From Brevundimonas sp. Root608 (GTDB taxonomy: Bacteria > Pseudomonadota > Alphaproteobacteria > Caulobacterales > Caulobacteraceae): a stretch of 64,000 bases of DNA. Shown in pieces: positions 17,573 through 26,038 of this stretch. The notes under the pieces are model-generated. The model worked only from the letters and a program-made list of their open reading frames with translations. It made no database searches and was not told the origin of the DNA. The position numbers and the translations under genes are program-made. The stretch's first letter is position 1, and every line of letters begins with the position of its first letter. The stretch lies in NCBI RefSeq assembly GCF_001427825.1, contig NZ_LMGT01000005.1:62001-126000 (forward strand), written 5' to 3'.

Positions 17573-17612
17573 GGGGCCAGGGGCTAGATCAGACAACCTA
17601 ACCCCTGGCCCC
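17573..17612. terminator. Stem-loop between convergent genes
   Basis: A 14-base inverted repeat (17573-17586 with 17599-17612) with one mismatch and a 12-base loop, sitting between the convergent S46 peptidase and pgsA genes. It lacks a clear T-run, so it may be a bidirectional stop or an mRNA-stabilising hairpin. The left arm is part of a short tandem CAGGGGC repeat. Confidence 0.6.
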
Positions 17613-17622
17613 CGGAACCTAC

Positions 17623-18258
17623 CTACAGCTGGCTCATCTTCTGCTGGGCCTTGGCGAAATACTGCCAGCCGGTCCACAGGGTGACGATGGCGGCGAGCCA
17701 GATCAGGACGTAGGCGAAGGTCTGGAAATTCGGCTGCCATTCCAGCGGCAGGCCGAAGCCGTCCCACAGCAGCACCAGCTGGAGCGCGCCCAGGGCGACC
17801 ATCTGCAGGGTGGTCTTCCACTTGGCCAGCAGGGTGACCGGCAGCTTGACCTTGCCGGCGACGGTTTCGCGCAGGGCCGAGACGGCGAACTCGCGGAACA
17901 GGATCAGGCCGCAGGGGATGGCGATCTGCGGCAGGGCTCCCCAGGCGAGGACGCCGAGGATGGCGCCGGTGACCAGGATCTTGTCGGCGATCGGATCGAG
18001 GATGGCGCCCCAGCGCGTGGTGGCGTGCCAGCGTCGGGCCAGATAGCCGTCGACCCAGTCGGTCGAGGCCGCGACCACGAAGATGACGAAGGCGGTGCGG
18101 CCGAAGCGGAACTGGTCGTCCGGGCTCAGATACTCCGACAGGAAGGGAATGCCCTGGGGCGCCGCCCCCGCCAGGATCAGGAACATGATGACCCCCGCGA
18201 TGAGGCGCAGGCCGGTCAGGATGTTCGGAATGGGATTGGCGTGGGGATTGGGTGTCAT
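17623..18258 (-). CDS. pgsA: CDP-diacylglycerol--glycerol-3-phosphate phosphatidyltransferase
   Basis: A 211-residue inner-membrane enzyme that makes phosphatidylglycerophosphate, the committed step to phosphatidylglycerol and cardiolipin. The CDP-alcohol phosphotransferase signature is complete: Asp67-x2-Asp70-Gly71-x2-Ala74-Arg75 followed by Gly84, Asp88 and Asp92 (STDWVDGYLARR, GAILDPIAD). Several membrane helices flank it. The ATG at 18258 puts NILTGLRL near residue 12 as in other PgsA proteins. It is about 70 bases downstream of the carbonic anhydrase gene on the same strand. Confidence 0.92.
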   Translation of the reverse strand: MTPNPHANPIPNILTGLRLIAGVIMFLILAGAAPQGIPFLSEYLSPDDQFRFGRTAFVIFVVAASTDWVDGYLARRWHATTRWGAILDPIADKILVTGAILGVLAWGALPQIAIPCGLILFREFAVSALRETVAGKVKLPVTLLAKWKTTLQMVALGALQLVLLWDGFGLPLEWQPNFQTFAYVLIWLAAIVTLWTGWQYFAKAQQKMSQL

Positions 18259-18329
18259 GGGGCGCTCCGATACCTCAACGCGATCTGCCACGCTTCGCTG
18301 CATGAAGCGAGGCGGTTGGCCCGTCGGCC

Positions 18330-18953
18330 CTAGGCCAGGGACACGAACTCGCCGCTGCGCAGGGAGCGCAGGACGCCGTCGGCGATGCCGAAATGGACGC
18401 CGCTGAGCGCCAGGGTCCCCGCCGCCTCGCGTTCGGCGATCCAGGGGAAGGTGCGCAGATTGTCCAGCGAGAGACGGACCACCGCCTCCTCGGCCTTCTG
18501 CATGAGGTCCTCGGGCGGGCATTCCTCGCAGACGCGGCGGACAGCGGCCGTCCCTTGCGCCACCCAGGGGGCGACGAAGTCCTGACAATCGCCGGGCGCG
18601 CCGTGGATCATGGCGTTCACCCCGCCGCAGAGCGCATGGCCCATGACCATGATGCGCGAGACGTTCAGCACCTTGACCCCGAACTCCAGCGCGGCGGAGA
18701 CGCCGTGCAGATGGCCGTCGGGCTCATAGGGCGGGACCAGGTTGGCGACGTTGCGGACGACGAACAGCTGGCCCGGCGCGGCGTCGAAGATCAGGGCCGG
18801 GTCGGCGCGGCTGTCGGAACAGGCGACCACGAGGGTGTGGGGCCTCTGCCCCTTTTCGGCGAGGGCCTCGTATTCCGCCTTCGCCTCGGCCCAGTGGCCT
18901 TCACGGAATCGGCGGTAACCGGAGAGCAGGGCGTCGCGGGATTCGTCGGTCAT
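18330..18953 (-). CDS. Beta-class carbonic anhydrase
   Basis: A 207-residue enzyme interconverting CO2 and bicarbonate. Zinc ligands are Cys45, His106 and Cys109 (VACSDSRAD and GHALCGG), with the conserved Asp47-Arg49 dyad. Length and motif spacing are normal for the beta class. It is cytoplasmic, with no signal peptide. No operon partner with a related function is visible. Confidence 0.95.
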   Translation of the reverse strand: MTDESRDALLSGYRRFREGHWAEAKAEYEALAEKGQRPHTLVVACSDSRADPALIFDAAPGQLFVVRNVANLVPPYEPDGHLHGVSAALEFGVKVLNVSRIMVMGHALCGGVNAMIHGAPGDCQDFVAPWVAQGTAAVRRVCEECPPEDLMQKAEEAVVRLSLDNLRTFPWIAEREAAGTLALSGVHFGIADGVLRSLRSGEFVSLA

Positions 18954-19017
18954 GGGACCGGTATAGGCAATCCGTTCGGCTTGGGGGAGAGGGCGCGCGA
19001 ATCCTCGGGGCGCCCGT

Positions 19018-19830
19018 CTAGGGCTTCATCACTACGACCTTGAGGAAGGTCGCCGGTATCTCGGTGGTGTCCGGGCCGCCGCGATTATGCGTCTCGAATA
19101 TTGCACTCAGTTCCGTCTCCAGTTCATCAGCCCTGCCATCGTTCGACGCCGCCTCGAACGCGTTCATCGTCGGGCCGTAGTAGTGTTTGAAGGTCTGAAG
19201 CAGGGCGCGCGGCGGCGCGGGAGAGAGGAAGACGTAGGTCGCACGCTCGCAGACGATGTTCTCTGTCGGGACGCCTGCCGCTTCGAAGCGTTCCCGGACA
19301 TTCGCCTCGACGCCCCATGTCACCGGGCTGACGAAGCCTTCGGGCGGCGGCGGAGCATAGGCCGCGCTTGTCTTCAGAATCTGGGCCACCAGGGTTGGAT
19401 CGCCGGGAATCCAGTTCCCCATCACAATGCGGCCCCCGCTCCGCGTCACCCGCGTCATCTCCCGGGCCACGTCGAACGGACGCGGCGCGAACATCGCGCC
19501 GAAGATGCTCACCACCAGATCGAAGCTCTCGTCGGCGACGTCTCGCAGATCCGATGCATCCCCTTGCTGGAAGCGAAGATTGTGCAATCCCGCCTCGGCC
19601 GCGCGCCGGTTGCCGGCGGCCACCAGGTTTTCGGCGATGTCGATCCCGAGCACCTCCGCGCCGCGCCGCGCCGCCGGAACGGCCGTGGTGCCATCGCCGC
19701 AGCCGAGATCAAGAACGTCCAGACCCGGCGTCAAGCCGAGGCCGTCGACCAGCGCCTCTCCGCTCTCCCGCATCGCCGCGGCGATGCGGGTGAAGTCGCC
19801 CTTTTCCCAAAGCGCCTTGTTCGGGTTCAT
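19018..19830 (-). CDS. SAM-dependent methyltransferase (class I)
   Basis: A 270-residue class I methyltransferase. Motif I is VLDLGCGDGTTAVPAA (about residues 38-53); then VLGIDIAENLV, a FQQGDASDL acidic-loop motif and SFDLVVSIFGAMFAP (motif II). The overall pattern resembles UbiE/COQ5-like small-molecule methyltransferases, but the substrate is not assignable. Codon use looks slightly less GC-biased than in its neighbours. It is probably a single-gene unit. Confidence 0.9.
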   Translation of the reverse strand: MNPNKALWEKGDFTRIAAAMRESGEALVDGLGLTPGLDVLDLGCGDGTTAVPAARRGAEVLGIDIAENLVAAGNRRAAEAGLHNLRFQQGDASDLRDVADESFDLVVSIFGAMFAPRPFDVAREMTRVTRSGGRIVMGNWIPGDPTLVAQILKTSAAYAPPPPEGFVSPVTWGVEANVRERFEAAGVPTENIVCERATYVFLSPAPPRALLQTFKHYYGPTMNAFEAASNDGRADELETELSAIFETHNRGGPDTTEIPATFLKVVVMKP

Positions 19831-19895
19831 GTGCTCGCCTCGCTTTCGGTAACATCGTTATCACCTTGAGCGAGACTCAGCCACGGAGGGCGGAA

Positions 19896-21788
19896 CTAGC
19901 GCCGTGTGGCCGCCGGATGGAAAAACGCGTGGATGCGTTCGGCCATGGGCTGGTTGATGCCCTCGACCTTGACCAGGTCGGCCACCGAGGCGCGGCCGAC
20001 GCCCTTGGCGGAGCCGAAGGCGTGCAGCAGGGCCTTTTTGCGGCCGGGACCGACGCCCTCGATCTCGTCCAGCGGGTTCTTCTTGATGTCCATCGAGCGG
20101 CGGGTGCGGTGGGCGCCGTTGGCGAAGCGGTGGGCCTCGTCGCGCAGGCGCTGGATGTAGTAGAGCGCCGGCGACTTCAGCGGCAGCATGAAGGGCGGCC
20201 GGCCCGGCATGAAGAACCGCTCCATGCCGGCGTCGCGGTCGGGACCCTTGGCCACGCCGACGGCGGTGATGTCGTCCAGGCCCAGATCGGCCAGCACGGC
20301 CAGCACCTCGGCCAGCTGGCCGGCGCCGCCGTCGATCAGCAGCAGGTCGGGACGGACCACCTCCTCCCCCGCGTCCTCGTCCTTCACGAGGCGGGAGAAG
20401 CGGCGGCGCATGACCTCGCGCATCATGCCGTAGTCGTCGCCGGGGGTCAGGTCCTCGCCGCGGATGTTGAACTTGCGGTACTGGGACTTCTGGAAGCCCT
20501 CGGGCCCGGCCACGACCATGCCGCCGACGGCGTTGGTCCCCTGGATGTGGGCGTTGTCGTAGATCTCGATCCGCTCGGGGCGGCTGTCGAGACCGAAGGC
20601 CTCGCAGACCTCGTCGAGGATTTTGCCCTGGGCCGAGCCCTCGGCCATCTTGCGGCCCAGCGCCTCGCGGGCGTTGGTCAGGGCGTGATCGACGAGGGCC
20701 AGTTTCTCGCCACGCCGGGGGTTGGCGATCTCGACCTTGCGTTCGGCCTTCATCGAGAAGGCCTCTTCCAGCAGCTCCAGCTCGTGGGGGCGGACGTTGG
20801 ACAGGATCAGGCGCGGGATCGGCTTGTCCTCGTAGAACTGGCCGAGGAAGGCGGCGAGGATTTCCGGGTCCGTGTCGGTCCGGTCGACGCGCGGGAAATA
20901 GGCGCGGCCGCCCCAGTTCTGGCCGCCGCGGTAGAAAAAGACCTGGACGCAGGCCTGACCGCCCTCGGAGAACAGGGCGAAGACATCGGCCTCGGCCACG
21001 CCGTCGGCGCTGACGGAATTCTCCATCGAGATGGCCGACAGGGCGCGGATGCGGTCGCGGACGCGGGCGGCCTGTTCGTAGTCCATCGCCTCGGCGGCGG
21101 CGCTCATCTCTTCGGACAGGCGGCCGATCACGGCCCGCGACTTGCCCTTGAGGAAGGCCGAGGCCTCGTCGACCAGACCGGCGTAGTCCTCGAGCGAGAT
21201 CAGGCCGGTGCAGGGCGCTGAACAGCGCTTGATCTGGTGCAGCATGCAGGGCCGGGTGCGGGTTTCGTAGACGCTGTCGGAGCAGGAGCGCAGCAGGAAG
21301 GCCTTCTGCAGGGTGTTGAGCGTCCGGTTGACGGCCCAGGTCGAGGCGAAGGGGCCGAAATAGTCGCCGGGCGTGGTGTGGGCTCCGCGATGCTTGCGCA
21401 CCTGGGGGGCGCGGTGGTCCTTGCGGATCATCAGCTCGGCGAACGACTTGTCGTCGCGCAGCACGACGTTGAAGCGCGGCTTCAGCTGTTTGATGAAGCT
21501 GGATTCGAGCAGCAGGGCCTCGGTCTCGGAGGCGGTGATGACCAGCTCCATCGAGCGGGTCAGGGACACCATCAGGCCGATGCGCTGGGTGTGGAACCGG
21601 CCCTGGGCGTACTGGAGGATGCGCTTCTTGATGGAGCGCGCCTTGCCGACATAGAGGCAGGTCCCGTCCTCGCCGTACATGCGGTAGACGCCCGGCTTGT
21701 CCGGGGCCCGCCGCGCCTCGTCGCGGATCAGGTCGGCCGCGATCAGGGCGGTCGGCGGCGAATCGGCGGGCACAGGCTCCTCGGTCAT
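19896..21788 (-). CDS. uvrC: Excinuclease ABC subunit C
   Basis: A 630-residue nucleotide excision repair nuclease that makes the two incisions around a lesion bound by UvrB. The N-terminal GIY-YIG domain (GVYRMYGEDGTCLYVGKA) is followed by the CxxC-type region (MLHQIKRCSAPC), a UVR segment (AMDYEQAARVRDRIRAL), the RNase H-like domain (IYDNAHIQGTNAVGGMVV, LLIDGGAGQL) and a C-terminal helix-hairpin-helix pair (LDEIEGVGPGRKKALLHAFG). Length is normal. The next gene on the same strand is upstream, 16 bases away. Confidence 0.97.
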   Translation of the reverse strand: MTEEPVPADSPPTALIAADLIRDEARRAPDKPGVYRMYGEDGTCLYVGKARSIKKRILQYAQGRFHTQRIGLMVSLTRSMELVITASETEALLLESSFIKQLKPRFNVVLRDDKSFAELMIRKDHRAPQVRKHRGAHTTPGDYFGPFASTWAVNRTLNTLQKAFLLRSCSDSVYETRTRPCMLHQIKRCSAPCTGLISLEDYAGLVDEASAFLKGKSRAVIGRLSEEMSAAAEAMDYEQAARVRDRIRALSAISMENSVSADGVAEADVFALFSEGGQACVQVFFYRGGQNWGGRAYFPRVDRTDTDPEILAAFLGQFYEDKPIPRLILSNVRPHELELLEEAFSMKAERKVEIANPRRGEKLALVDHALTNAREALGRKMAEGSAQGKILDEVCEAFGLDSRPERIEIYDNAHIQGTNAVGGMVVAGPEGFQKSQYRKFNIRGEDLTPGDDYGMMREVMRRRFSRLVKDEDAGEEVVRPDLLLIDGGAGQLAEVLAVLADLGLDDITAVGVAKGPDRDAGMERFFMPGRPPFMLPLKSPALYYIQRLRDEAHRFANGAHRTRRSMDIKKNPLDEIEGVGPGRKKALLHAFGSAKGVGRASVADLVKVEGINQPMAERIHAFFHPAATRR

Positions 21789-21804
21789 CGGGACCGATAT
21801 AGGC

Positions 21805-22251
21805 CTAGAAGCGGCGGACCATAAGCACGCCGGCCAGAACCAGGGCGACGCCCGCGGCGCGGCCGAGGCTGATCGGATGCTGCGGCGCGCCGAAGGCGCC
21901 GAAATGATCGAGGATCAGGCCGACCAGCAGCTGTCCGGCGACCATCAGGGTGATGGTCAGGGCGACGCCGAGACGCGGCACGCCCCAAGCGGCGGCGACG
22001 ACGAAGACCGCGCCGTACAGGCCGCCGATCCAGACGTACCACGGCAGGGCGCGGGTGGCCGCGACATCCGGTCGGGCCTGCAGGATCACGGCGACGATTC
22101 CCAGCGCCGCCGTGCCGATGGCGAAGGAGACGAAGGCGGCGTTCACCGGCGAGCCGACGGCCCCCATCAGCCGGGCGTTGGTCGGGGCCTGAAGCGCGGT
22201 GGCGCCGCCCGCGAGGACGACGGCGATCATGGAGAAGAGGGCGGGGTTCAT
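21805..22251 (-). CDS. DMT-superfamily transporter, DUF606 (YdcZ) type
   Basis: A 148-residue protein with about five hydrophobic helices, the size and pattern of the short DUF606 members of the drug/metabolite transporter superfamily. The opening NPALFSMIAVVLAGGATALQAPTNARL and the end GRAAGVALVLAGVLMVRRF are typical. These half-size proteins usually act as dimers. The ATG at 22251 is chosen because upstream sequence is non-coding in style. It ends 16 bases before uvrC on the same strand and may be co-transcribed with it. Confidence 0.82.
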   Translation of the reverse strand: MNPALFSMIAVVLAGGATALQAPTNARLMGAVGSPVNAAFVSFAIGTAALGIVAVILQARPDVAATRALPWYVWIGGLYGAVFVVAAAWGVPRLGVALTITLMVAGQLLVGLILDHFGAFGAPQHPISLGRAAGVALVLAGVLMVRRF

Positions 22252-22383
22252 GGGAGCGCCTGTACCATCCCGGCGCCGCCGCCGCACAGCCGAAGATTTC
22301 GCCGGGGCGCGACGATCCGCTTCCCGCCGTCCTTGAACAGTGGGGCGCGGCGCTTTATTGGCACCCCAACAACGGAGCTTTCC

Positions 22384-22464
22384 ATGCTGGCCCTCTACAT
22401 CATCCTCGGCTTCGTCGCCGTCCTGGCCGCCATCAACTTCATCGAGTTCGGCCGGGTTGACTGA
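22384..22464 (+). CDS. 26-aa single-helix membrane microprotein
   Basis: A tiny gene encoding 26 residues, MLALYIILGFVAVLAAINFI then EFGRVD: one hydrophobic helix and a short charged tail. A GGAG sequence lies seven bases upstream of the ATG. Its last eight bases overlap the inferred TTG start of the downstream SDR gene, which suggests translational coupling. Too small for standard gene finding. The helix and tail look like a genuine membrane microprotein rather than a chance frame. Confidence 0.65.
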   Translation: MLALYIILGFVAVLAAINFIEFGRVD

Positions 22465-23215
22465 CCATCCCGTCCGTTCCGGCGCCGCCCTCGTCACCGG
22501 CGGCGGCAAGCGGATCGGGCGTGCGATCTGTCTCGAGCTGGCGTCGGCCGGATTCGACGTCGCCATCCACCATCGGAACTCGGACGATGAGGCCGCCGAA
22601 GTCGCCCGGGCGGTCGAGGCGCTCGGCCGCCGCGCCGTGACCCTGTCCGCGGACCTGGCCGACGCGGTCGCGACCCACGACCTGGTCGGGCGCGCAGCGG
22701 AGGCGCTGGGGCCGCTGTCGGTGCTGGTCAACAACGCCTCGGTCTTCGCCGACGACCGGCTGGACACGATCACCGGCGAAACCTGGTCCGCCCATCTGGA
22801 CGTCAACCTTCGCGCCCCGGTGCTGCTGGCGCAGGTCTTCGCCCGCGAGGCGCCGGACGGCTCGGCCATCGTCAATATTCTCGATCAGCGGGTGTTGAAG
22901 CCCGATCCCCGATTCTTCTCCTATGGTCTGTCCAAGTCGGCCCTGTGGTTCGCCACGCGGACCATGGCCCAGGCGCTCGCGCCACGCATCCGGGTCAACG
23001 GCGTCGGGCCGGGACCGACCCTGCCCTCGGTGCACCAGACCCCGGACGATTTCGCCGCCGAGGCCGGGGCGACCCTGCTGGAACGACCGGGGAGTCCGGA
23101 AGCGGTGGCCCGGACCGTGCGCTGGCTGGTGGACGCGGAGCTGGTGACGGGTCAGATGATCGCCGTCGACGGAGGCCAGCATCTGGCCTGGCGCACCCCG
23201 GATATCGTGGAGTAG
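22457..23215 (+). CDS. SDR oxidoreductase, FolM/pteridine-reductase-like
   Basis: A short-chain dehydrogenase of about 252 residues. The cofactor motif reads TGGGKRIGR, the basic variant found in FolM/PTR1 pteridine reductases rather than the usual TGxxxGIG. Then come NNAS, a Tyr-x3-Lys active site (YGLSK) and GPGPT. It is followed four bases later by folB, which supports a role in reduced pterin or folate metabolism. No ATG or GTG lies before the Rossmann motif; TTG at 22457, inside the end of the microprotein gene, is the best start. Confidence 0.85.
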   Translation: MTDHPVRSGAALVTGGGKRIGRAICLELASAGFDVAIHHRNSDDEAAEVARAVEALGRRAVTLSADLADAVATHDLVGRAAEALGPLSVLVNNASVFADDRLDTITGETWSAHLDVNLRAPVLLAQVFAREAPDGSAIVNILDQRVLKPDPRFFSYGLSKSALWFATRTMAQALAPRIRVNGVGPGPTLPSVHQTPDDFAAEAGATLLERPGSPEAVARTVRWLVDAELVTGQMIAVDGGQHLAWRTPDIVE

Positions 23216-23218
23216 GCC

Positions 23219-23611
23219 GTGAGCGTAACCCCCCTGCCCCTTACCGGCGCCGGCGCACCCCGACTCGAAGGGCTGACGGTGTTCGTGCGCGGACTGACGC
23301 TCGAGGCCGGGATCGGCGTCCATGATCATGAACTGGGGCGGCTGCAGCGGCTGGTCATCGACGTGACGCTGGAACTGACGCCCGCGCCGGTCGAACGGCT
23401 GGGCGACACGGTCAACTATGAGACGGTCGCCGCGGCCGCCCGGGCCATCGTCGCCGAGGGCCATGTAGGACTGGTCGAGACCTTCGCCCAGCGGCTGGCC
23501 GCGGCCTGCCTGGACGACCCGCGGGTGCGGCGCTGCGCCGTGCGGATCGAGAAGCCCGGCGCGCTCGAAGGCGCGGCGGCGGCGGGCTGCGAGGTCGCGC
23601 TCTCGCGCTGA
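23219..23611 (+). CDS. folB: Dihydroneopterin aldolase
   Basis: A 130-residue protein of the FolB family, which cleaves 7,8-dihydroneopterin to 6-hydroxymethyl-dihydropterin in folate synthesis. Visible marks are VFVRGLTLEAGIGVHDHE at the N-terminus, a DTVNYETVAAAARAIV strand-helix, the catalytic region VETFAQRLAAACL and VRIEKPGAL with the conserved Lys. The GTG start at 23219 follows the SDR stop by three bases, so the two form an operon. The other folate gene here, folP, is 36 kb away. Confidence 0.92.
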   Translation: MSVTPLPLTGAGAPRLEGLTVFVRGLTLEAGIGVHDHELGRLQRLVIDVTLELTPAPVERLGDTVNYETVAAAARAIVAEGHVGLVETFAQRLAAACLDDPRVRRCAVRIEKPGALEGAAAAGCEVALSR

Positions 23612-23677
23612 CGCCCTGACGGTTGCGCGGCGAGCGAGGGGCCGTCATACCTTGGGCCAGAAGACAAGGACCCGTTG

Positions 23678-24448
23678 ATGGCCGAACCGGGCGATCCCTC
23701 CAATGCCGACGATCACGACGACCTGATCGGCTTCGCCTCGCCGGCGTCGCTGCAAGGCCGCATGCGCGAGCCGGAGGCGGACGCCGGGGAGACGCCGGAA
23801 GCGGCGATCGCGATCGAGCCCGAGCTTCGCCCCGCGCCGGAGCCCAAGCCTCAGCCGGAGCCGGAGCCGGAGCTCGCGCCCGAGCCCGAGGTTCAGCCGG
23901 AGTCCGGGCTGGACCTGTTCGCGACGCGCACGGTCTGGACCTCCGCCGCCGCGCCCGCCGGACAGGAACCCGTCCCCACCCCTCCGGAGCCGACCCCCGT
24001 CGCGGCCGCGCCGTCCGAAGGAACGCGGAAGCCGGTCGAGGCGGAGTCCGTGTTCGAGCGATCCCCGGAGCCGCCCATGCGCCGCCGCCGCCGCGATCCG
24101 GTGACCGACCTGCCGAACGGAGGGATGGGGCTCTACGCCGTCTACGCCCTGATCCTGTTCGCGGTGCCGACCATGGGCGTGTCGGCGATCATCGGCCTGC
24201 TGGCCGTGACCGGCCGCGCCGGGCCCGAGGACGCGCTGTCGTCCTCGCACTTCATCTATCAGCAGCGGACCCTGTGGACGGCCGCGGTCGCCGCCGTCGC
24301 GGGGCTGATCCTGCTGGCCGCGCCGTTCGCCCTGGGGGTGCCGATCCTGTTCCTTCTGGCGCTGTGGCTGGTGCTTCGCGGCGCCTCGGGCGTTTGGACC
24401 CTGAAGTCCGGCCGCCCGATCGCTGATCCGCGCGGCTGGGGGATCTGA
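23678..24448 (+). CDS. Membrane protein with Pro/Glu-rich N-terminus
   Basis: A 256-residue protein in two parts. Residues 1-145 are acidic and proline-rich, with a repetitive PEPKPQPEPEPELAPEPE stretch, and are likely disordered in the cytoplasm. Residues 150-256 hold three hydrophobic helices of a DUF4870-like domain, including SSHFIYQQRTLW. This C-terminal domain matches the pattern of the next gene (ARAHIDAQIGLFW), so the two are probably related by duplication. AAGGA precedes the ATG at 23678. Function unknown. Confidence 0.78.
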   Translation: MAEPGDPSNADDHDDLIGFASPASLQGRMREPEADAGETPEAAIAIEPELRPAPEPKPQPEPEPELAPEPEVQPESGLDLFATRTVWTSAAAPAGQEPVPTPPEPTPVAAAPSEGTRKPVEAESVFERSPEPPMRRRRRDPVTDLPNGGMGLYAVYALILFAVPTMGVSAIIGLLAVTGRAGPEDALSSSHFIYQQRTLWTAAVAAVAGLILLAAPFALGVPILFLLALWLVLRGASGVWTLKSGRPIADPRGWGI

Positions 24449-24462
24449 CGGAGAGACGATCG

Positions 24463-24882
24463 ATGGCCGATGCGACGCGCCCCGCCGGCAAGGCGATAGA
24501 ACCCCGCGCGGGCCATGAGTCCGAGGGCAAGCCGGCGGCCCTGATCGCCTGGGGCCTGTACATCCTGTCCCTGCCCAGCGCCAACCTGCTGGTGATCGTC
24601 GGCCTGATCGTCGCCTATGCGGGACGGAGCGGCGCGACCGGCCTGGCCCGGGCCCATATCGACGCCCAGATCGGCCTGTTCTGGTCGGTGTTCTGGTGGA
24701 CGATCCTGTTGTGGGTCGTGATCGGGATTTGCGTCGTCAGCGTCCTGGCGGCTCCGGTCACGGGCATCATGCTGGTCCCGGCGGCGCTCCTCGTCGGACT
24801 GGGGCTGTTGCTGCTGACGGTGTGGTTCACGATCAAGAGCATCATCGGCCTGATGAACCTGCTCGGCGACAAGGCTCCCTGA
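24463..24882 (+). CDS. DUF4870-like membrane protein
   Basis: A 139-residue protein with three to four hydrophobic helices and the DUF4870-type centre (ARAHIDAQIGLFWSVFWW). It starts 14 bases after the gene above and shares its domain without the long acidic N-terminal extension. Members of this family are widespread small inner-membrane proteins with no established biochemical role. Confidence 0.82.
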   Translation: MADATRPAGKAIEPRAGHESEGKPAALIAWGLYILSLPSANLLVIVGLIVAYAGRSGATGLARAHIDAQIGLFWSVFWWTILLWVVIGICVVSVLAAPVTGIMLVPAALLVGLGLLLLTVWFTIKSIIGLMNLLGDKAP

Positions 24883-24967
24883 GGCCCGGATTTCTCCGGT
24901 CGGTCGGGAACAGCGTACGGGGCGACCGGGTTGGCCTTGTGTCCCTGCTGCCATGAGAGGCTTCCCC

Positions 24968-25255
24968 ATGACCGAGTTCCGCGATGTTCGAGACGAACAC
25001 AGATTCGAACAGGGCTTCACGGACGCCGAGGGTCGACTGCGGACCGTCTTCGCCGACTATGCCGTACAGGGATCGACGCGGGCCATCCTGCATGTCGAGG
25101 CCGATCCGGCCCTGCGCGGCTCGGGCGCGGCGGGACAGTTCATGCAGGCTCTGGCCGAGCATGCGCGGGCGGAGAAACTCAAACTGCAGCCGCGCTGCAG
25201 CTACGCCGTCGCCTGGCTGAAACGCCATCGCGAGTTCGATGACGTCGTCGCCTGA
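24968..25255 (+). CDS. Small GNAT-like N-acetyltransferase (YjdJ type)
   Basis: A 95-residue compact acetyltransferase-like protein. The acyl-CoA loop is visible as ADPALRGSGAAGQFMQALAEH, followed by a strand and the LQPRCSYAVAWLKRH end characteristic of the YjdJ/Gtn group. The ATG at 24968 is preferred over one at 24953 for its spacing from GAGAGG and for family length. The acceptor is unknown. Confidence 0.82.
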   Translation: MTEFRDVRDEHRFEQGFTDAEGRLRTVFADYAVQGSTRAILHVEADPALRGSGAAGQFMQALAEHARAEKLKLQPRCSYAVAWLKRHREFDDVVA

Positions 25256-25411
25256 CAGTCTGATTGACCGCGGGTCGGCCCCGGAGGGCGAGGCCCCGCC
25301 CACGCCCTGGCCGCCGACCTGGACGGCCTGTCTGTCCGGATCGACGGAAAAGCCGATGGAGCGGGCGGGCGTTCCCGCGCATTGTCATGTTCGACGATAT
25401 GGAGCCGACCC

Positions 25412-26038
25412 ATGCCCGACCTCGACCTGTCTTCCGTCAGCGCCGTCGCCGGGCCGTTGCAGACCTGGGTCCTGCCCGCGCTGCTGGGGCTCGGCCTCGC
25501 GTCGGCGACGGGATTGCGAACCTTCCTGCCGCTGCTGATGCTGGCGCTGGCGGCGCGGTTCGAGATGTTCGGGGTTCGTCTGATCGACCAGATGGACTGG
25601 CTGGTCTCCTGGCCCGCCATCGCCGCCCTGGCCACCGCCACTGTCGCCGAGTTCGCGGGCGACAAGGTGCCGGCCATCGATCACGCGCTGAACGCGGTCG
25701 GCTACGTCACCCGGCCCGTGGCGGGCGCTGTGGCGGCGGGCAGCGTCTTCTGGGGCGTGGACCCGGCGGCGGCCGCCATCGCGGGGATCATCGTCGGGGC
25801 GCCAGCGGCCCTGGCCTTCAACGCGGCGCAGACCGGCGTGCGCGTCGGATCCACCGCCACGACCGCGGGCCTGGGCAATCCGGTGGTGTCGCTGGTGGAG
25901 GATTTCCTCGCCTTCATGACGGTGCTGATCGCCTTCGTGGCGCCGATCCTCATCCCGATCGTGATGGTCGTCTTCGCGGTGCTGGTGTTCCGGCTGGCGC
26001 GGCGCATCCGCGACCGGAACGATCCCCGTCCGGCCTAG
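25412..26038 (+). CDS. DUF4126 membrane protein
   Basis: A 208-residue protein with about five hydrophobic segments and the DUF4126 pattern (LGLASATGLRTFLPLL near the N-terminus, FAGDKVPAIDHALNAVG in a central loop, TAGLGNPVVSLVED later). GGAG lies eight bases before the ATG at 25412. Function is unknown. Its TAG stop shares the CTAG tetranucleotide with the convergent gene at 26035. The 156 bases upstream hold nothing recognisable. Confidence 0.85.
   Translation: MPDLDLSSVSAVAGPLQTWVLPALLGLGLASATGLRTFLPLLMLALAARFEMFGVRLIDQMDWLVSWPAIAALATATVAEFAGDKVPAIDHALNAVGYVTRPVAGAVAAGSVFWGVDPAAAAIAGIIVGAPAALAFNAAQTGVRVGSTATTAGLGNPVVSLVEDFLAFMTVLIAFVAPILIPIVMVVFAVLVFRLARRIRDRNDPRPA

Noticed and set aside
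23678-24077. PEPEPE repeat region as a possible frameshift or assembly artefact
   Set aside because: The frame continues cleanly into a membrane domain that matches the next gene, and Pro/Glu-rich tails are common in GC-rich genomes.
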